Program-made: the position numbers and the translations under genes
Assembly (NCBI RefSeq): GCF_000524195.1
Contig: NW_020170406.1
Location: 348,690 to 412,689 of the forward strand
Reading direction: 5' to 3'
DNA from: Echinococcus granulosus
Lineage: Eukaryota; Platyhelminthes; Cestoda; Cyclophyllidea; Taeniidae
Length of the DNA: 64,000 nt
Notes under the pieces: model-generated
Databases searched by the model: none
Told to the model about the DNA's origin: nothing
The model's input: the letters and a program-made list of their open reading frames with translations, nothing else
Part shown: positions 50,757 to 63,120 of the stretch, piece by piece
How the letters are laid out: each line of letters begins with the position of its first letter
Numbering within the stretch: position 1 is the first letter of the stretch

Positions 50757-52162
50757 TCAGTTACGGGCTCTATCCCGAGACCTCGAATGGCTGCGGCTTC
50801 GGGAGCGGCTAATACGGCGCTGATTGCCACCACCTCCGTGCCGATGACCAGGTCTTCGACTGCTACCGCTGCCGCGGCTACTGCCCTTCACGAAGGCCCA
50901 ATCGACCAAGATCTTCTGCCCATGCAACTCACTACCATTCAAGGCCTGGAGGGCTGCATTGGCGTCTTTAAAAGTCTCATACTCAACTAGTGCATAACCC
51001 TTAAGGAAACCGGTACGTCGATCGAGATTAAGATGGATGTTCTTGATTTCTCCGTACTCACAGAACTTGTCTCGGATGTCTTCGTCTGTAGCCTCTTCGT
51101 GAACGTTGCGCACAAACACGATCCAACCCTCGATAGCTAAGGAAAGGGAATTACTGTGAGTTAAAAATTTACAGCGTTGAGGACCAGTTGCAGAGGCATT
51201 ATCGTCCGTTTTAAGAGACTCGAATTCTTCCTCCTGAGCACGTGTGACAACCTCTAGAGGTACGAATAAGGAAAAATCAATATGGGAACAAAAATACCTC
51301 CTCGAAAACCACGACCCTTGCGTTTGGTCGCCTGCTCCTTTAGGCGCATGATTCCATCTGCAATACAAAAGGTCCCGTTAAAAAGCTGTTGATTAATGAA
51401 GGTTGAAGCAACTGCAATTGAGCAATACTTGAGAATACCTTATGAGAACTTGTAAATGGCACAAGACAAAAGCCACGCAGAATCGGGAGATCTAATACAT
51501 ATGCATTTTTAAAAATACCAAGTCTAGTAAGCGTATGAAACACCCAACCAGGGCATTTAGCTGAACAACTCAATGAAAATTCAATGCACATAAAATATTA
51601 GCAAAATGACATTTCGAGCTTCTTCAATAATAGATGTTCTTAAGTGTTCTGAGTTAAGTGTAGGTCCAGTTAACCATAAAATTGACTGATCGCCCCGCTC
51701 ATGGATTCTAAACATATTACGGTTAAAATAAACGGTTTCATCCATCAAAACTGGAAACCAAATATTTGTGAACTACAGTCACAGATATAAAAATGGTTCA
51801 GTCAACGCATTTATCCGCATGATAAGCCACGATGCTAGGCCATTTAGAATGGAAAAAATTAATAGGTTATTAGAAACCAAGATTAACAGAACTGAGAAGT
51901 GCTCGCTGATTTTAATGATGGAAAAACAGACTCTAGTTAGTGGCTCAACGAAGATACCTCAATTCATATCAGCTGTCAATTAGAATTGAGTCAGTCCAAT
52001 TGACGCGATAACATCTGCTACGATCAAATCATGGAATGACAATGTGAGGAGAATCACAATCATGGTGGAAATACACATTTTAGGGCGAATTGACCACTTA
52101 CGATCACCCTCCGTATCATCCTCGAAGTCATTCCCACCATGAATTTCGACGACATCCGCCAT
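50757..52162 (-). CDS. RBM8A: RNA-binding protein 8A (Y14), exon junction complex core
   Basis: Y14 pairs with MAGOH in the exon junction complex, which marks spliced mRNAs for export, localisation and nonsense-mediated decay. On the minus strand the exons are 52162-52102, 51357-51298, 51253-51173 and 51136-50757, joining to 193 aa (human 174). The start is [16 protein letters not shown], like the human MADVLDLHEAGGEDF. Exon 2 gives [13 protein letters not shown] (human LKEKAKKRKGRGF) and exon 3 ends in GPQR. The RRM spans about residues 70-152 with RNP2 (IVFVRNV) and RNP1 (KGYALVEY); the HEEATDEDI and [16 protein letters not shown] stretches are almost identical to human. The C-terminus is Gly-rich and then an Arg/Ser repeat ([12 protein letters not shown]), longer than in human. 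Introns are 744, 44 and 36 bp; the last two are frame-compatible, so read-through would add residues. Confidence 0.95.
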
Positions 52163-52849
52163 CTCAATAAAGCCAGGACTAAATACCAAAACTAGTGGGG
52201 AAGTGATCCAATCATAATTGCGCAAATCAGTTCAAAAAGTATGACAGTCTCATTAGTCTGAATTCAAATGTTTGTGGTTAATCCAACATTCATTTTTAAA
52301 TATATATATTTATCCCAATTAACACAGATATTTTTATTGCAAGCCAAAGGCTGTGGTCTTTTAGGAAAAAAGCCAATTCAAATAGTCTCAAAAGTAATTA
52401 TTTGCTTCTGTTTTATTTAAGATGTTTTTTACGTATCAATCTCCAAATTAGTTGATTGGCCGATCAAACCTAAAAGCTAATTCAGAACTAAATCAGTTTC
52501 CCCTTAAACTCTTAAGCATGGTTGGCATTGGCGGTAATGGCACATCCATATTATCTGGTCACGTACTCAGGATTTTAGACCGGATGTGCCTTAACTACAT
52601 CCTTTAATAAGGTACTGAAGACCTGATTCGGTCTAGAGTCAAAACGTACTATTGCAAATGACCATGCTTTGGCAGGCATAGACACCAACTATTAACAAGA
52701 GGTATTTCACGATTCCATTTTGACTCATAAAGATAACACTAATCGTTTGATTGGGCAATGTGGAGTAAAGTTCATTTTATTTCTCAAAAATCATTCAAGA
52801 CATCTTTTATGAATGTACCATTGCAACTTGAGACTTTTCTGAGGATGAT
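52163..52849. other. Upstream region of RBM8A
   Basis: No gene is recognised. The RBM8A promoter should lie here on the minus strand; no definite element can be named. Confidence 0.4.
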
Positions 52850-53110
52850 TGGAAATATCGTTCTCTGGCCAAATATGTGTTCTACATCTAGTGGGACTTG
52901 GGGATACAGCATGGTCCAGAGACCGCCCCACCCAAAGGAAGTGCAATAGAGGACACCCAAAGTGGTCCCTTTTAGCAAAACCGAGAGTTAAGTGGACAAC
53001 TTATTACGATACCTCTCACACAAACCACGTGGCTTTTCGGGCGCTACCTCATAAAACATTGCTAGCTTGCAAACTTCCCATTCTCCGTAATATGACCCAT
53101 GCCGGCCATT
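52850..53110 (-). mobile_element. LTR fragment
   Basis: GGGGATACAGCATGGTCC and CCGCCCCACCCAAAGGAAGT correspond to the blocks GGCATGGCCC and CAGCCCACCCAACGAAGT of the LTR at 60562-60780, in the same orientation. No internal region is visible. The limits are approximate. Confidence 0.55.
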
Positions 53111-53543
53111 AATCTTCCCAATCCAGGCATCTATAGCCGGATTTATAAGAGAACATCAAAGTAAATTAATACGTGAACTTTATGCAGTGTGTGGTACAAC
53201 GGTTACATGTTTGATTCCATTCTCTGCAATAGGGTGGTAATACTAGAGTGCATCGCAATACCAATTTCGCAATTATCAACTCCTTCCAGACGCGATTTGT
53301 CCATAAACACTAACCTAGCTAAACTTGAGGGAGTCTCAGAATGGCGCATTCCCATGTTCTCACTTACCAGAATCGACATTCCCAAGCATTTTCCATGAAA
53401 TTCCACACTAAATCCCAATTCATTTTTTGAGACTTATGACGTCAGCCCAGTGACGGAAGGTACCGCCCTCGCTCATGACTATCCAAAAGTGATTGCGACT
53501 TTTTGTATACTTTGTCGGTGAAGAGCACGTAAAAGCACACGCA
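53111..53543. other. Gene-free stretch downstream of the ZIP gene
   Basis: Nothing recognisable; only chance frames on both strands. Confidence 0.45.
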
Positions 53544-53549
53544 TTTATT
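53544..53549 (-). other. Candidate poly(A) signal of the ZIP gene
   Basis: AATAAA on the minus strand, about 145 nt after the stop codon at 53694-53696. Confidence 0.5.
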
Positions 53550-53693
53550 GGTGCTTGATAGGAAATGAATCTGGATGGTAAAAAACGAAAACAACTATGA
53601 CAATCATTCTTGCAGGTACAAAGGCTGAAGATTGCACAAATTGTCCACTAGAGGAGATTGTTTCCAAAATGCTTTCATCGCGATCGCTTGATT

Positions 53694-56600
53694 CTAACTC
53701 AAAAAGTGGACGCATGCAAGTCCCTGAATGCACACCACTCCAAGCAACATGAAGCACAGCTGGATGAAGGACTCCCTTAAAATGAAGCAACAAAGCATAA
53801 TTAAGCATTTGGGTACCAATAACTACCATTTTAACACCATCCAAAACGGTATCTTCCTTCAAAATTTGTCCCAGTGATTTTTAAGCAGTCAAACGTTGAA
53901 AATGATTTCGGAGAGGACTGGGGAGTACATTTTATACAGGCCTAGCTTTCGTGATCAGGATTGGAATCGGCAATAAAACACTTGTTTGAGGAGATAAAAT
54001 CACATTACTTCTACAAATTACTCGTGTGATTATGAAGTCGTAAACCAGATGGACGCATCTAGCCACGCAGGTCACATCAAGCTCTAGGAATTTCGACGCT
54101 CGAAAACCCGAGTCACCTCCCCTCTCAATCTTGACAACCACGGCTCAATGGCCATTTACAAGCAAATGTGAGTGGGTATTTACTGACATCGTTTAGCACC
54201 ATAACAGGCGACACGTCTTTAAAAAATTGTACACGGTTCATTTTCGCATAAATTCAGGGTAAACGCATGGGAATCTTACATATAAGTAGTTAAAGTCGCC
54301 ATGTTTGTTCCTCGAAACTAACAAATTGTAAAAGATTTAAGTGTTCCACTAATTTCGCTCGTTTGTGTAAAGGGAGGGCAAAGGTCTGTACTGAGGGTTT
54401 GGATGGTAGGCTAGATTAAATTGAATAAGGATTTTTTAAATTTACACATCACCTACCTTGGTGTCTTTTCTTGCAAAAAAGTGGGAAGTAAAGAGACCAG
54501 CGCGATGTACAGAAACCCACCGGCCGTAAAAGGCAGCAATAACATCCAATCTACGAGGAAAGCAGAACCATTTTAACCATTAGCAATACATAAAACAGCC
54601 GCATAAATTTAAATAATGATTGGGTCCCCGTGAAGACTACCAAATCTTGTAACATACTTGAAAAGGGCCTCAGAATATTTCGCTTTAGTCTTGGACTTAG
54701 CTCACAATGATGTTTTGATGGAATTTTTGGACTTGCATGACTTCGTGCATATGAAAGTTACTAAAACAAAAGTCCATAAATTCCGTGACAGAAGCCACAA
54801 ATAATTCATTCATTCATTCTCATAAATGATTCTACAGGGCATGCATTTTGCAATAATAGGTGACCCAGGAATTAGCAGAAAAAAATGACATCGACCACAG
54901 TCGTACTCGCCAAACACATTTGTTGTCGAAACACCAAACGTTGCCGTGTGACTGCAAAAAAACGACGAAGCCGAATTCCATAATGAAAGGCACACAAAGT
55001 TATTTGGAGGTGGTGATTTATTGTAAACACGCGGCGTCTGTGAAGGATTTGAACTACCGTTGATTGTACACAGTCTAGGTTCAACAATTGCCTTGGGGGA
55101 ACCGACACTACTTGTGGCACAGTGGATGAATCAATGCGATAGGCCTTGCCTGCTGTCACCTTTGATGAAGAAAGACACAGAGCTTGGATGCTAGCAGAAT
55201 TAACTAAGGTCAGGCGATCTTAACTGTAAAAGATCATTTTGATTACGGCGAACCAGATGCTGCACTGGGAGCGAACAAAGCAAGCTTTCGCCATCCAAAT
55301 TAGAGCAGGAATAATCGCTAAGATGCGTGCATTAATCCGCTGTCAAATGATAAAGGGGAGCCAGCATGGATTGTTGAATCAGATTTTGAAGCATGTCCTT
55401 CATTTAAAAAGGATCAAGTATCGCCTCTGATTTACGGAACTTCCAGTATGTTTCAAAATCATATAAACTTGGACACTGATGGCTCTGCTGCCAACAAGAG
55501 CAAGAAAGGGAGCGAACTTGCTGCCTGCATATTTGCATAATGAAGCCGAATATTCAATTGTGTATAGTGCTGAAGATAAACACAGAACTCTACCAAGCAT
55601 CGTCAGCTAATTCAAGCCCTAGGAACCATTATAAGTGTTACCCATAAGCACGTGCAACGGTGATTGTGGCTCGTAGTTTGTTAAATCAGAAGGAATTGAC
55701 AGTAAGGAATGCCGAGAAAATTTCACGCATAATTTTGACAAGGCAGATACAAAAATGTATGTGGTAAATCGTATTTCAGTACTAATAGGAGTGCGTTTTC
55801 CGATTTACTAAATGTCAAAAAGTGTTAACAGACATGAAGGCGATTTACGAAAACTTTAACCGAAAATAACTGCACAAATGTTTTAAACGCGAACTGCCAA
55901 GGAAAGCGAATGGTGTTTTGACTTCATGTGGCCAAATGTCCCAGAGGTTTAACGAAAAATCGTGTCCCAATATCACCCGGAACTTAAACTACGTTTTTGT
56001 TAAAATCCACTTCATATTGTCATTTTAATCAACCTTAATGGAATAATTGCCATTCATTTCCAATGAAGACAACGATGGATAGTGTGATTTCCACTGTAAC
56101 ACAAACCGACGGAAACAGAAACCACTATGTCAAAGTCGACTTATTTGTGGAAGAGTCACTCGATTTAATGAATGATTAAGTAGTGATAGGATCACTCAAA
56201 TGTGAAATGCGGGCAGAACACATACCCTCATCATCTACTTGTTTCGAGCACCTACGGTTAATAGGCCATGACTCTTCGAGCTGAAGCACTAAACACTTTT
56301 CCCTCAGTATGGATTAGAAACCCACATTTTCCAAGCGAATAATTTGTTTCATTACGTGTGTTGATAATCAGTTCGGACCCAAGAGTAGAGACAAACGCAT
56401 AGTGTTTTACCCTAGACGGATGGAAGGAGTATTTAATTCACTACGGTGAGTGAGAATACAGACATGTTCATAAATTCTATGCTAGAATTTTCGTTCTTTT
56501 TTTATTAATTCGGGGCAGTACAGTGCTACTAATTACTTAGAGACTAGAGGACTATGGGGATTTGGTTGTAAAAAGCTTTACATAGGCAACAAAAAGGGCC

Positions 56601-59198
56601 CTTTGCTAAACTAGGCACCACTGGGTGTTGGTCAAACACAAAGCCGAGTGAACAAGGAGATGTCCTGACAGTGGACTTGGAGGTGCAACGCTCGCACTGT
56701 TTGTGTTTGCCCACAAATATTTACACCATTGTTCTACTGGCCCATACCCTTACGAAGACAGATGAAGCGGTAAATAGTCAGATGAAGAAGAATAAGCAAA
56801 CGACAAAACAAGTAATTTTTAGGTCTACAAATGCAAATACCAATCCTCAACTGACAATAAAAGCAAATATTTTCAAAATGTCTTATTACGTTTATTTAAT
56901 TCACTCTATAAAACTTGCAGTCAGTAATAAGTTAACGTCGTTTCTTAGTTCATACATCTTATAAGGATAGAAAACTATCCGATGGTTCACTGCATCACCA
57001 TTCCGGCCAGGAAGAAATTTAAGAAACTAGCTCCATTAATTTGGAACAAAATTGCGTTAAACAGCAGTGCCGTGACCGAAACACTAAAGTGTTGTGTTTG
57101 GCATATTCTACAAGGTCAAACAAACAGGAATTCTGAAGAAATCACGTCAATCAAGCTCCCTTGGATAACCAACTCACGTTGGTGATATAAAGTGGCAGAA
57201 TAAAGTGTATACCTTAAATACACCCGGACACACCTTGATTTGTTATAACAGGTTTGCCCTGGCCCCAAGGCTTCAAAACTTTGCAGGTCACATGGTTCAA
57301 GTCAATCAAGTTAACCTGAAAACTACAGGCGATCGCATCGTAACGGAGAATAAGTGAAAAGAATTATGCTGCACAGGAATATTTAGCAGACGACGTTCAA
57401 AAAAGGGCGGTAGGAAAGCTATCGCAACACTTCACTTCTAAGCTAAGAGTCTGCGCTCCAGGGTAGTGAGCTAAAACCAGCCCTAAGGGACTATAGTTAT
57501 TTGAAACAGTCGTATGATTTTTTCACGTCAAAAGGTGTAAAAACCTAGATGCATACTAGAGAAGATCAAATTAATTAGTTAGTGTCACCTACCTTTAAAC
57601 TTCCAACGAAAAATGGCTAATGTGTACGTTCCAATTAGACACGTCGAAGCCGTCAAAAGCTGAAACAATGTAGAGAATTACGTACTTAATTTATTCATTA
57701 GAATCCATAGGGATTACGCGAAACCATAGGCTAGTCTAACGGCTGACGATAACATGAGGTTGTTTGTACAAATAAGTTAGGATGTTAAGCTTTAAAGTCC
57801 GCTTGAAGGCTTTAAGATAGGTTGCATTTCAAAGCCTACCATTAAGTGAAGTATGCATTCGATTTCACTTTTGACTAGTGTAAACACAAAAAAAAGGTAC
57901 TACAGATTGCATACGGGGCAAGAATGGCTTAGTTTATTTTGACCCCTATCGACAGGTCTAGGTTCGTGAGAATTTGAGATAAATATTAAAAAACAGACTC
58001 TCACCTGTGCTTTAATGGCACCCCGTCGAGAAAATCCACTCCGAAGCAGAATGATGAAATCAGATATTTCGTGGGGAATCTCGTGAATTAGTAGGCACGT
58101 CGTAGCAATCAGCCCACACTGAAATGCAAAAAAAAGGAAAATAATAAAATCCCAGGATATTTTAATGGGCAGTTTTTGTTAAATCATACATGGAATATCG
58201 TAGCAGCAGATGAGATACATGCAACAATGTCAAAACACATGACAAGCTAATTAGAATGCAAGACTGGGTTTGCCATAAGTATTATTCCGACTTCTTCAAA
58301 TGCAACCTCCTGATTAAGACAAAATTTTACTTGCTGACGGCATTAATCAAATTCGTATCTATCTTGGAGGTGGATCTTTCGAAATTATCTCTTTAGTTCA
58401 AATTATTACAGACAGTCTTGAATATAGTTTCCTCATACGTGATTCAAAAGCGTTTTGTATAATGTTTAAGAGATCGTGTTGCTAATGTATTGCGGAATTA
58501 ATAAAACATAGCTACCTTTATGTCAGAATCGTCTAATTAGAGTTAAAAAAAATATCAAGACATTGCAGAATTTTACATATGGTAACTAATCTAGACAGCG
58601 TCTTACGCGAATTGAAACGGAATAACTAGCTCCCAATGAAAGCCCGTGAGAAAAGTTATCAATTGAATTTGCAAGAAGATTTAAATATCCAACGGCCTAA
58701 ACCATTAAATAAGAATTGGCCAAACCCGTGGAACAGAGAAACCAACTCCCGGTCTTACTCGAGGAGAATCCATAATTTGTAAATCATTTGATGATTTGCC
58801 AGTTTTCGAAAGCTTTACGAATAGGTAACCTTCTTTAAGGTACTGTATACCTGCAGGTTCTCGTAAAAGCCAGCGACCATTTCTGTTGCAAAAAATACCA
58901 AAATACCAGTGAGGATTGCAAGAGCCCATGCACTGCTGCTGAGTAAAAGGCTGTCAACAGATTCTGGAAGTAAATGGAGGAAGACTTCACCCAAAAGGCT
59001 GCCAGTAGCAAAGCACAGCCACCGGTTTAACACTATTTCCAAAGTTGATATAGAATCCCCACAATTCATACCAATTTCATTCAAGCTAAGTTTGTTTGGA
59101 GCTTCTAAAATGAGTGCGGGAAAAATGCCACTGCTTCCGACTGCCATAGCCGATAAGGTAGATAATATCGCCTCGAAGAAGTTCGGAAGCCCAACCAT
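53694..59198 (-). CDS. SLC39A13: ZIP family zinc transporter, ZIP13/SLC39A13-like
   Basis: Moves zinc towards the cytosol; ZIP13 works at Golgi or vesicle membranes. Minus-strand exons are 59198-58851, 58812-58759, 58696-58607, 58118-58005, 57659-57593, 54550-54457 and 53775-53694, joining to 282 aa from ATG 59198. Features in order: TM1 about residues 7-30, TM2 about 61-79 ending in FLHLLPES, TM3 about 88-105, TM4 with the metal motif IDNFSHG about 146-152, TM5 with HEIPHE at 176-181, TM6, TM7 (MLLLPFTAGGFLYIALVS) and TM8 (FIQLCFMLLGVVCIQGL). DNFSHG resembles ZIP13 (DNFTHG) more than ZIP7 (HNFTDG). The protein is shorter than human ZIP13 (371). The N-terminus is uncertain: a signal-peptide-like start (MKLFIVLISIVSTLTQG) at 59280-59230 is in another frame and could be joined only by an unrecognised small intron. 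Introns range from 38 bp to 3042 bp. Exon 2 is the least certain. Confidence 0.9.
54551..57592. other. Large intron of the ZIP gene
   Basis: A 3042-bp intron with no recognisable nested gene; short frames at 54860-55160 and 56671-56964 resemble no known family. Confidence 0.5.
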
Positions 59199-59280
59199 TT
59201 CAACGTTCCCGAACTTTGAGGAACATGTAACCTTGAGTAAGTGTTGAGACAATTGAAATGAGTACTATAAACAATTTCAT

Positions 59281-59849
59281 TATTTCTCATATTATTTCAA
59301 AATATTTCTCTTCAAATCGTTGCGTAAATGTCGCATACTATCGTGTTGTGTTACTAATAGTGTGAGGTAAACGTATGTGCTTCCTTTTTTTAGAATATTA
59401 TAGATGTTCTTCTCTCCACCCAAGTTAAAAACAAGTTGCATATTATAAGCACAGTCATGGGAAAAGTGAACACAATGATGGCATATTTGTGATTCGGTTA
59501 CCTTTAACCGACTAGTGTTTTTCAACCCTTAGGTAGTTGTGCGCGATATCCATCTTTCCTACATTAGATTTAATAACTACAGCAATTTCTAGATAACGAC
59601 TAGTATAATGCATATTTTTTTTCTAGATTGCCAACCTAAAAAACACTCCTAAGCCCCCCAAAACGACGCACTAGGCACATTTTGTACACTACTGGCAGTA
59701 GTTTAAACACCTGCTCGATTCTTTACTCGAATTATAATTCCTGTGGTTCTAAAAATACAGTCGATAATCCACAACGTCCTAATAATTTCCTGAAGATGAG
59801 AGAAGACCTTCTACCCTGGCACAAAATTTGTATTTGCCATACAGCAAAG
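59281..59849. other. Region upstream of the ZIP gene
   Basis: No gene is recognised. The promoter of the ZIP gene is expected here on the minus strand. Confidence 0.4.
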
Positions 59850-59960
59850 CTTTAAGCTATTAGCATGGTCCCGAGGCCAAGCCACCCAAAGAAGTTACTA
59901 CAGTAGAGCCTCATATTGTTTCCTTTACTAACAGTAAGAGTGAAACAACCAACAAATTAC
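59850..59960 (-). mobile_element. Short LTR fragment
   Basis: AGCTATTAGCATGGTCCCGA and GCCAAGCCACCCAAAGAAGT parallel the LTR blocks at about 60640-60685 in the same orientation. Confidence 0.6.
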
Positions 59961-60077
59961 AGAGCATATTGGCTTTCTACTTCTACTCTTTCTACATATA
60001 CATTTCCGCGAGCTAATTTTACCTGCGATATCATAGAACACACAAGCATCTAAAATATCAATAACGTCTCTCATGTA

Positions 60078-60830
60078 ACTGTAGCACCCTAAGACTTCTC
60101 TGGACGCGAAAGAAAGCGTAATAGTATGACCGAATATGTACTACCGACGCAGGGAATGGCTGGGAGGCTACCGGCATGGACCGAAGTCCGTGTCACTGGG
60201 ATTGACTACAACGGCTGCACCCTTAAGTGCCCGCGTAACAAAAATGAAGTTGAACAAACAATCAAAATACCACATAACAACTTCATTCAAACCGTAGTCG
60301 CGCCACCAGTTTCTCCCATATTCCAAATACTTGTATTGATAAGCTTTGCCTGTAGAGATCATGAAGCATTTCCGACACCCTTATACTGGGAGTAGAGGTT
60401 CCAGGGGAATAGAACCAATCTCCATGTTGATCGATAGTGTGCCCTCGGTCGTGAGGTTCATCTTGAGAGCTTGTGCCCATAGGAACTGTTCAAAAAGTGT
60501 GGCACTTTGGATTTCCCACGAGCTTGTAGTAGGGCCCAGCAGTATGCTGGAGGATACATTACTGTAGCGCCCCGAGACTCCCTGAAGACGAAAGAAGACA
60601 CAGCGCTCGGGCAGAATATATTCAGCGCAGAGAAGGCGTCTGGGCTATTGGCATGGCCCGAAAGGCCAGCCCACCCAACGAAGTACGAGAGGGCTAATTC
60701 AAAGTACAAAAGCGGCGCCTCACCAATACCGAGGGATAGACCACTATCGTATTACATTACTAACACACAGAAGAGTTGAGTGGATAATGGCATGGCTCGA
60801 AAGCCAAGGCACCTCGTCGGAGCACGATCC
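60078..60830 (-). mobile_element. LTR-element remnant with two LTR-like starts
   Basis: Two direct copies of an LTR edge are present: CTGTAGCACCCTAAGACTTC at about 60078 and CTGTAGCGCCCCGAGACTCC at about 60563, each followed by a GAAAGAA block. The second copy continues to about 60780 and is the reverse complement of the LTR at about 27000-27156 (GGGCAGAATATAT, CTGGGCTATTGGCATGGCCC, CCAGCCCACCCAACGAAG). The 430 bp between the LTR pieces shows no pol motif. Another LTR-like block (ATGGCATGGCTCGAAAGCCA) follows at about 60785. Confidence 0.7.
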
Positions 60831-61677
60831 ACGGGGACCAACGCGCCAGCGCAGTCAAACCTAGAAATAAAGTATCCAGGCATTACACAACTATGCACTG
60901 CAGAACCTCCCGTAGATACCCCTTATTGGCCGGAAAACAGACTGCATGATGTAGTCATATCGCAGCAGATCTGATTGAAAATGACTTCTGTACCAAATTC
61001 ATAAGAGGACAATAAGGCCAGCAACTCACAACATCGTTAATCTCAAATTGAAACCCTCACAAAAGCTTAAATATAGTTTGGCTAAAGGGAACTAAGATGT
61101 GATACCCAAAAGCGCTAGCAGTCTTCGACCAAGCTTTAACTCCCAGCCTCGATTACAATTAGAACTCCGTTACCAAATCGGAAGCGGAATGTCAAGGTGC
61201 GGAGCAGGTGCTCGGTTACGCATATTTTAAAGGAGAATCTACCCACTCTACCAAAGAGCGGTTTCAGGTGGCTCAATTATTGACCAGAAGACAAAGAAAC
61301 CTGTTCTATACACAGCCCCAAATAGATCATCCCCAAACTAAACTAGCCTATAGCAGCAAAAATTTAGAGGACAATTGAAGAACAGAGTGATTTTGAATTA
61401 GTTACGATATGCCACCAAAAATATGAAAAAAGAACGCAAATTACAGTGCCAGGGTCAAATAGGAGCAGTGCTTCGTCCATATACACGCATGAAGTATTTA
61501 CGAAGAATAACCATCCAGGTCACACCAAACAACCTAATGAGTACTAAATGGGACAACTCAAATCTTCTGATGTATGAAGGTAGAGATTCAACCAATTTAT
61601 GCTCAGTAAAAAAATAATTGAAAATGAATATCTTAAGCCGAAATACTGATCTTCCCAGATCACGCCCAAATTAGTTC
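60831..61677. other. Gene-free stretch downstream of UFC1
   Basis: Nothing recognisable apart from possible worn LTR-element sequence at its left edge. Confidence 0.45.
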
Positions 61678-61683
61678 TTTATT
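61678..61683 (-). other. Poly(A) signal of UFC1
   Basis: AATAAA on the minus strand, 51 nt after the UFC1 stop codon. Confidence 0.65.
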
Positions 61684-61734
61684 TTCACAAAAGTTATCTG
61701 CAAAGAAAAGCCAAAAAACATGTACAAAATGAAA

Positions 61735-62276
61735 TCACTCATCTTCGGGATGTTTTATTAACCCTTTACTAATCAAATCAGGAATCTCAACTGCAAGCCA
61801 TGGACCGAGACCCAGCGCAAGAGCATGTGCAATACCAAATTTGGGGACATTTCGAGTCCATAAGGGTTTGAAGTGATCAGTGAGGCAAATTTTTCCACCA
61901 CGATACATCTTCGCCGTTTTCCCATCCAATTCCGGTAGCATTATCTCTGGGTTGGATGCGGGATAAGAAACAGGAATATCGAAGCAAACATCGAATTCAT
62001 ATTTTCTCATTTCATGAATATACCTAAAGTTAAAGGCACTGATAAGAAAAATTAGCTGCTCACACACCAACATTTTCCTGTCCACCTCGTCCCATTTGAG
62101 TTGGATTCAATTTGGAACCAATGATTGTCATTTTCCTTATTATGTTCCACATATTTTATTAAAGAAGTATATTCCTCCTTTAAACGTGTAACCCAATCAT
62201 CTCCATCTCGTGGACCAGCCCTTGTCTTGAGAAGGGGAATAGCAGCTAGTGTCCTCTTCAAACCCTCACCCGACAT
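61735..62276 (-). CDS. UFC1: UFM1-conjugating enzyme 1 (E2 of ufmylation)
   Basis: UFC1 takes UFM1 from the E1 UBA5 and passes it, with the E3 UFL1, to substrates at the endoplasmic reticulum and ribosome. Two minus-strand exons, 62276-62068 and 62023-61735, are joined across a 44-bp phase-2 intron (GTGTGT..CTTTAG) and give 165 aa; human UFC1 has 167. Matches run along the whole length: [87 protein letters not shown] and [15 protein letters not shown]. The active-site Cys is residue 116 in GGKICLTD, the same number as in human. The start [10 protein letters not shown] lies where the human protein begins. The gene looks intact. Confidence 0.97.
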
Positions 62277-62779
62277 CCAGCAAAGGAAACACGTTACGAC
62301 AATTATTGGCTGAGAAAAAGTACTTCAATAAAGTCGCCGACAATTAAGTGCATAGGAACACACAGAAAGTGTAAATCAAAGTAAGATTTATGTGCCAATT
62401 AGGCCTTTTAAAATTAACATATCCACTAAAACTTGTAAATCTACAGATCCACAGTCAGGAGGATTGCGCGTGAAGAATTATATAAAGAGAATAGAGCTAA
62501 ACAAGGTTAAGTGCATTGTAAATTAGACTGTGTTATCCTATATTTACTCCAAACCTTGGGCAGATTAGGTGATAAAAGGGCTGCATCCCCAGTATCTAAG
62601 CCTTGGAGACTTACCGGTCACCAATTTTCACGGAGGATCAGGAATCGACAACTCTTTGGGAATCAGTGACGTTTACCCAGCCTCGAGGTTGGCACTAAGA
62701 TTCAATATAAATCGCCGGGCCGATTGAAGTCCAGATTTCTAATTTTCAGTTTGTATCAACATAGAAACCCTACATACCC
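62277..62779. other. Upstream region of UFC1
   Basis: No gene is recognised; the UFC1 promoter is expected here on the minus strand. Confidence 0.4.
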
Positions 62780-63120
62780 TATGTTGGTTTGCTAAGGCTC
62801 GACTTTTAGAAGCCAACTCTGTGTCTTGGCCATTGTGCAATTGCCAAGTTGGTTGGTCTCTGGGCTATGCGAGAATCCTTAGGGCCTTCTGTGTTGAACA
62901 TTTACATTTTACCCAAATATGTGGTGTCCTATTGTCTTCAAATAGGTCACAGTGCGCTTCTTTGTTGGAAACTTTAAGCAAACCCGACCCTAAAGGATAT
63001 CTCTCCTGATTTCTACTGCTAGGTGACACACTTAACAGGGTGGTAAAAGTGAACATGCCACGATAGAGTAATCAGTGCCGACCCAAAAAAGATGGGCTGG
63101 GAGTGACAGCTACCTTATTA
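62780..63120 (+). mobile_element. LTR end and leader fragment
   Basis: The stretch 62845-62960 follows the forward LTR at 27030-27140 (GGTTGG, GGGCTATGC, CCTTCTGTGTTGAA, CCCAAATAT). The stretch 63000-63075 (CTCCTGATTTCTACTGCTAG, then GGTGACACA and GAGTAATCAGT) matches 22866-22940. It is therefore the LTR-leader junction of the same family as at 22.8 kb. No frame survives. Confidence 0.65.
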
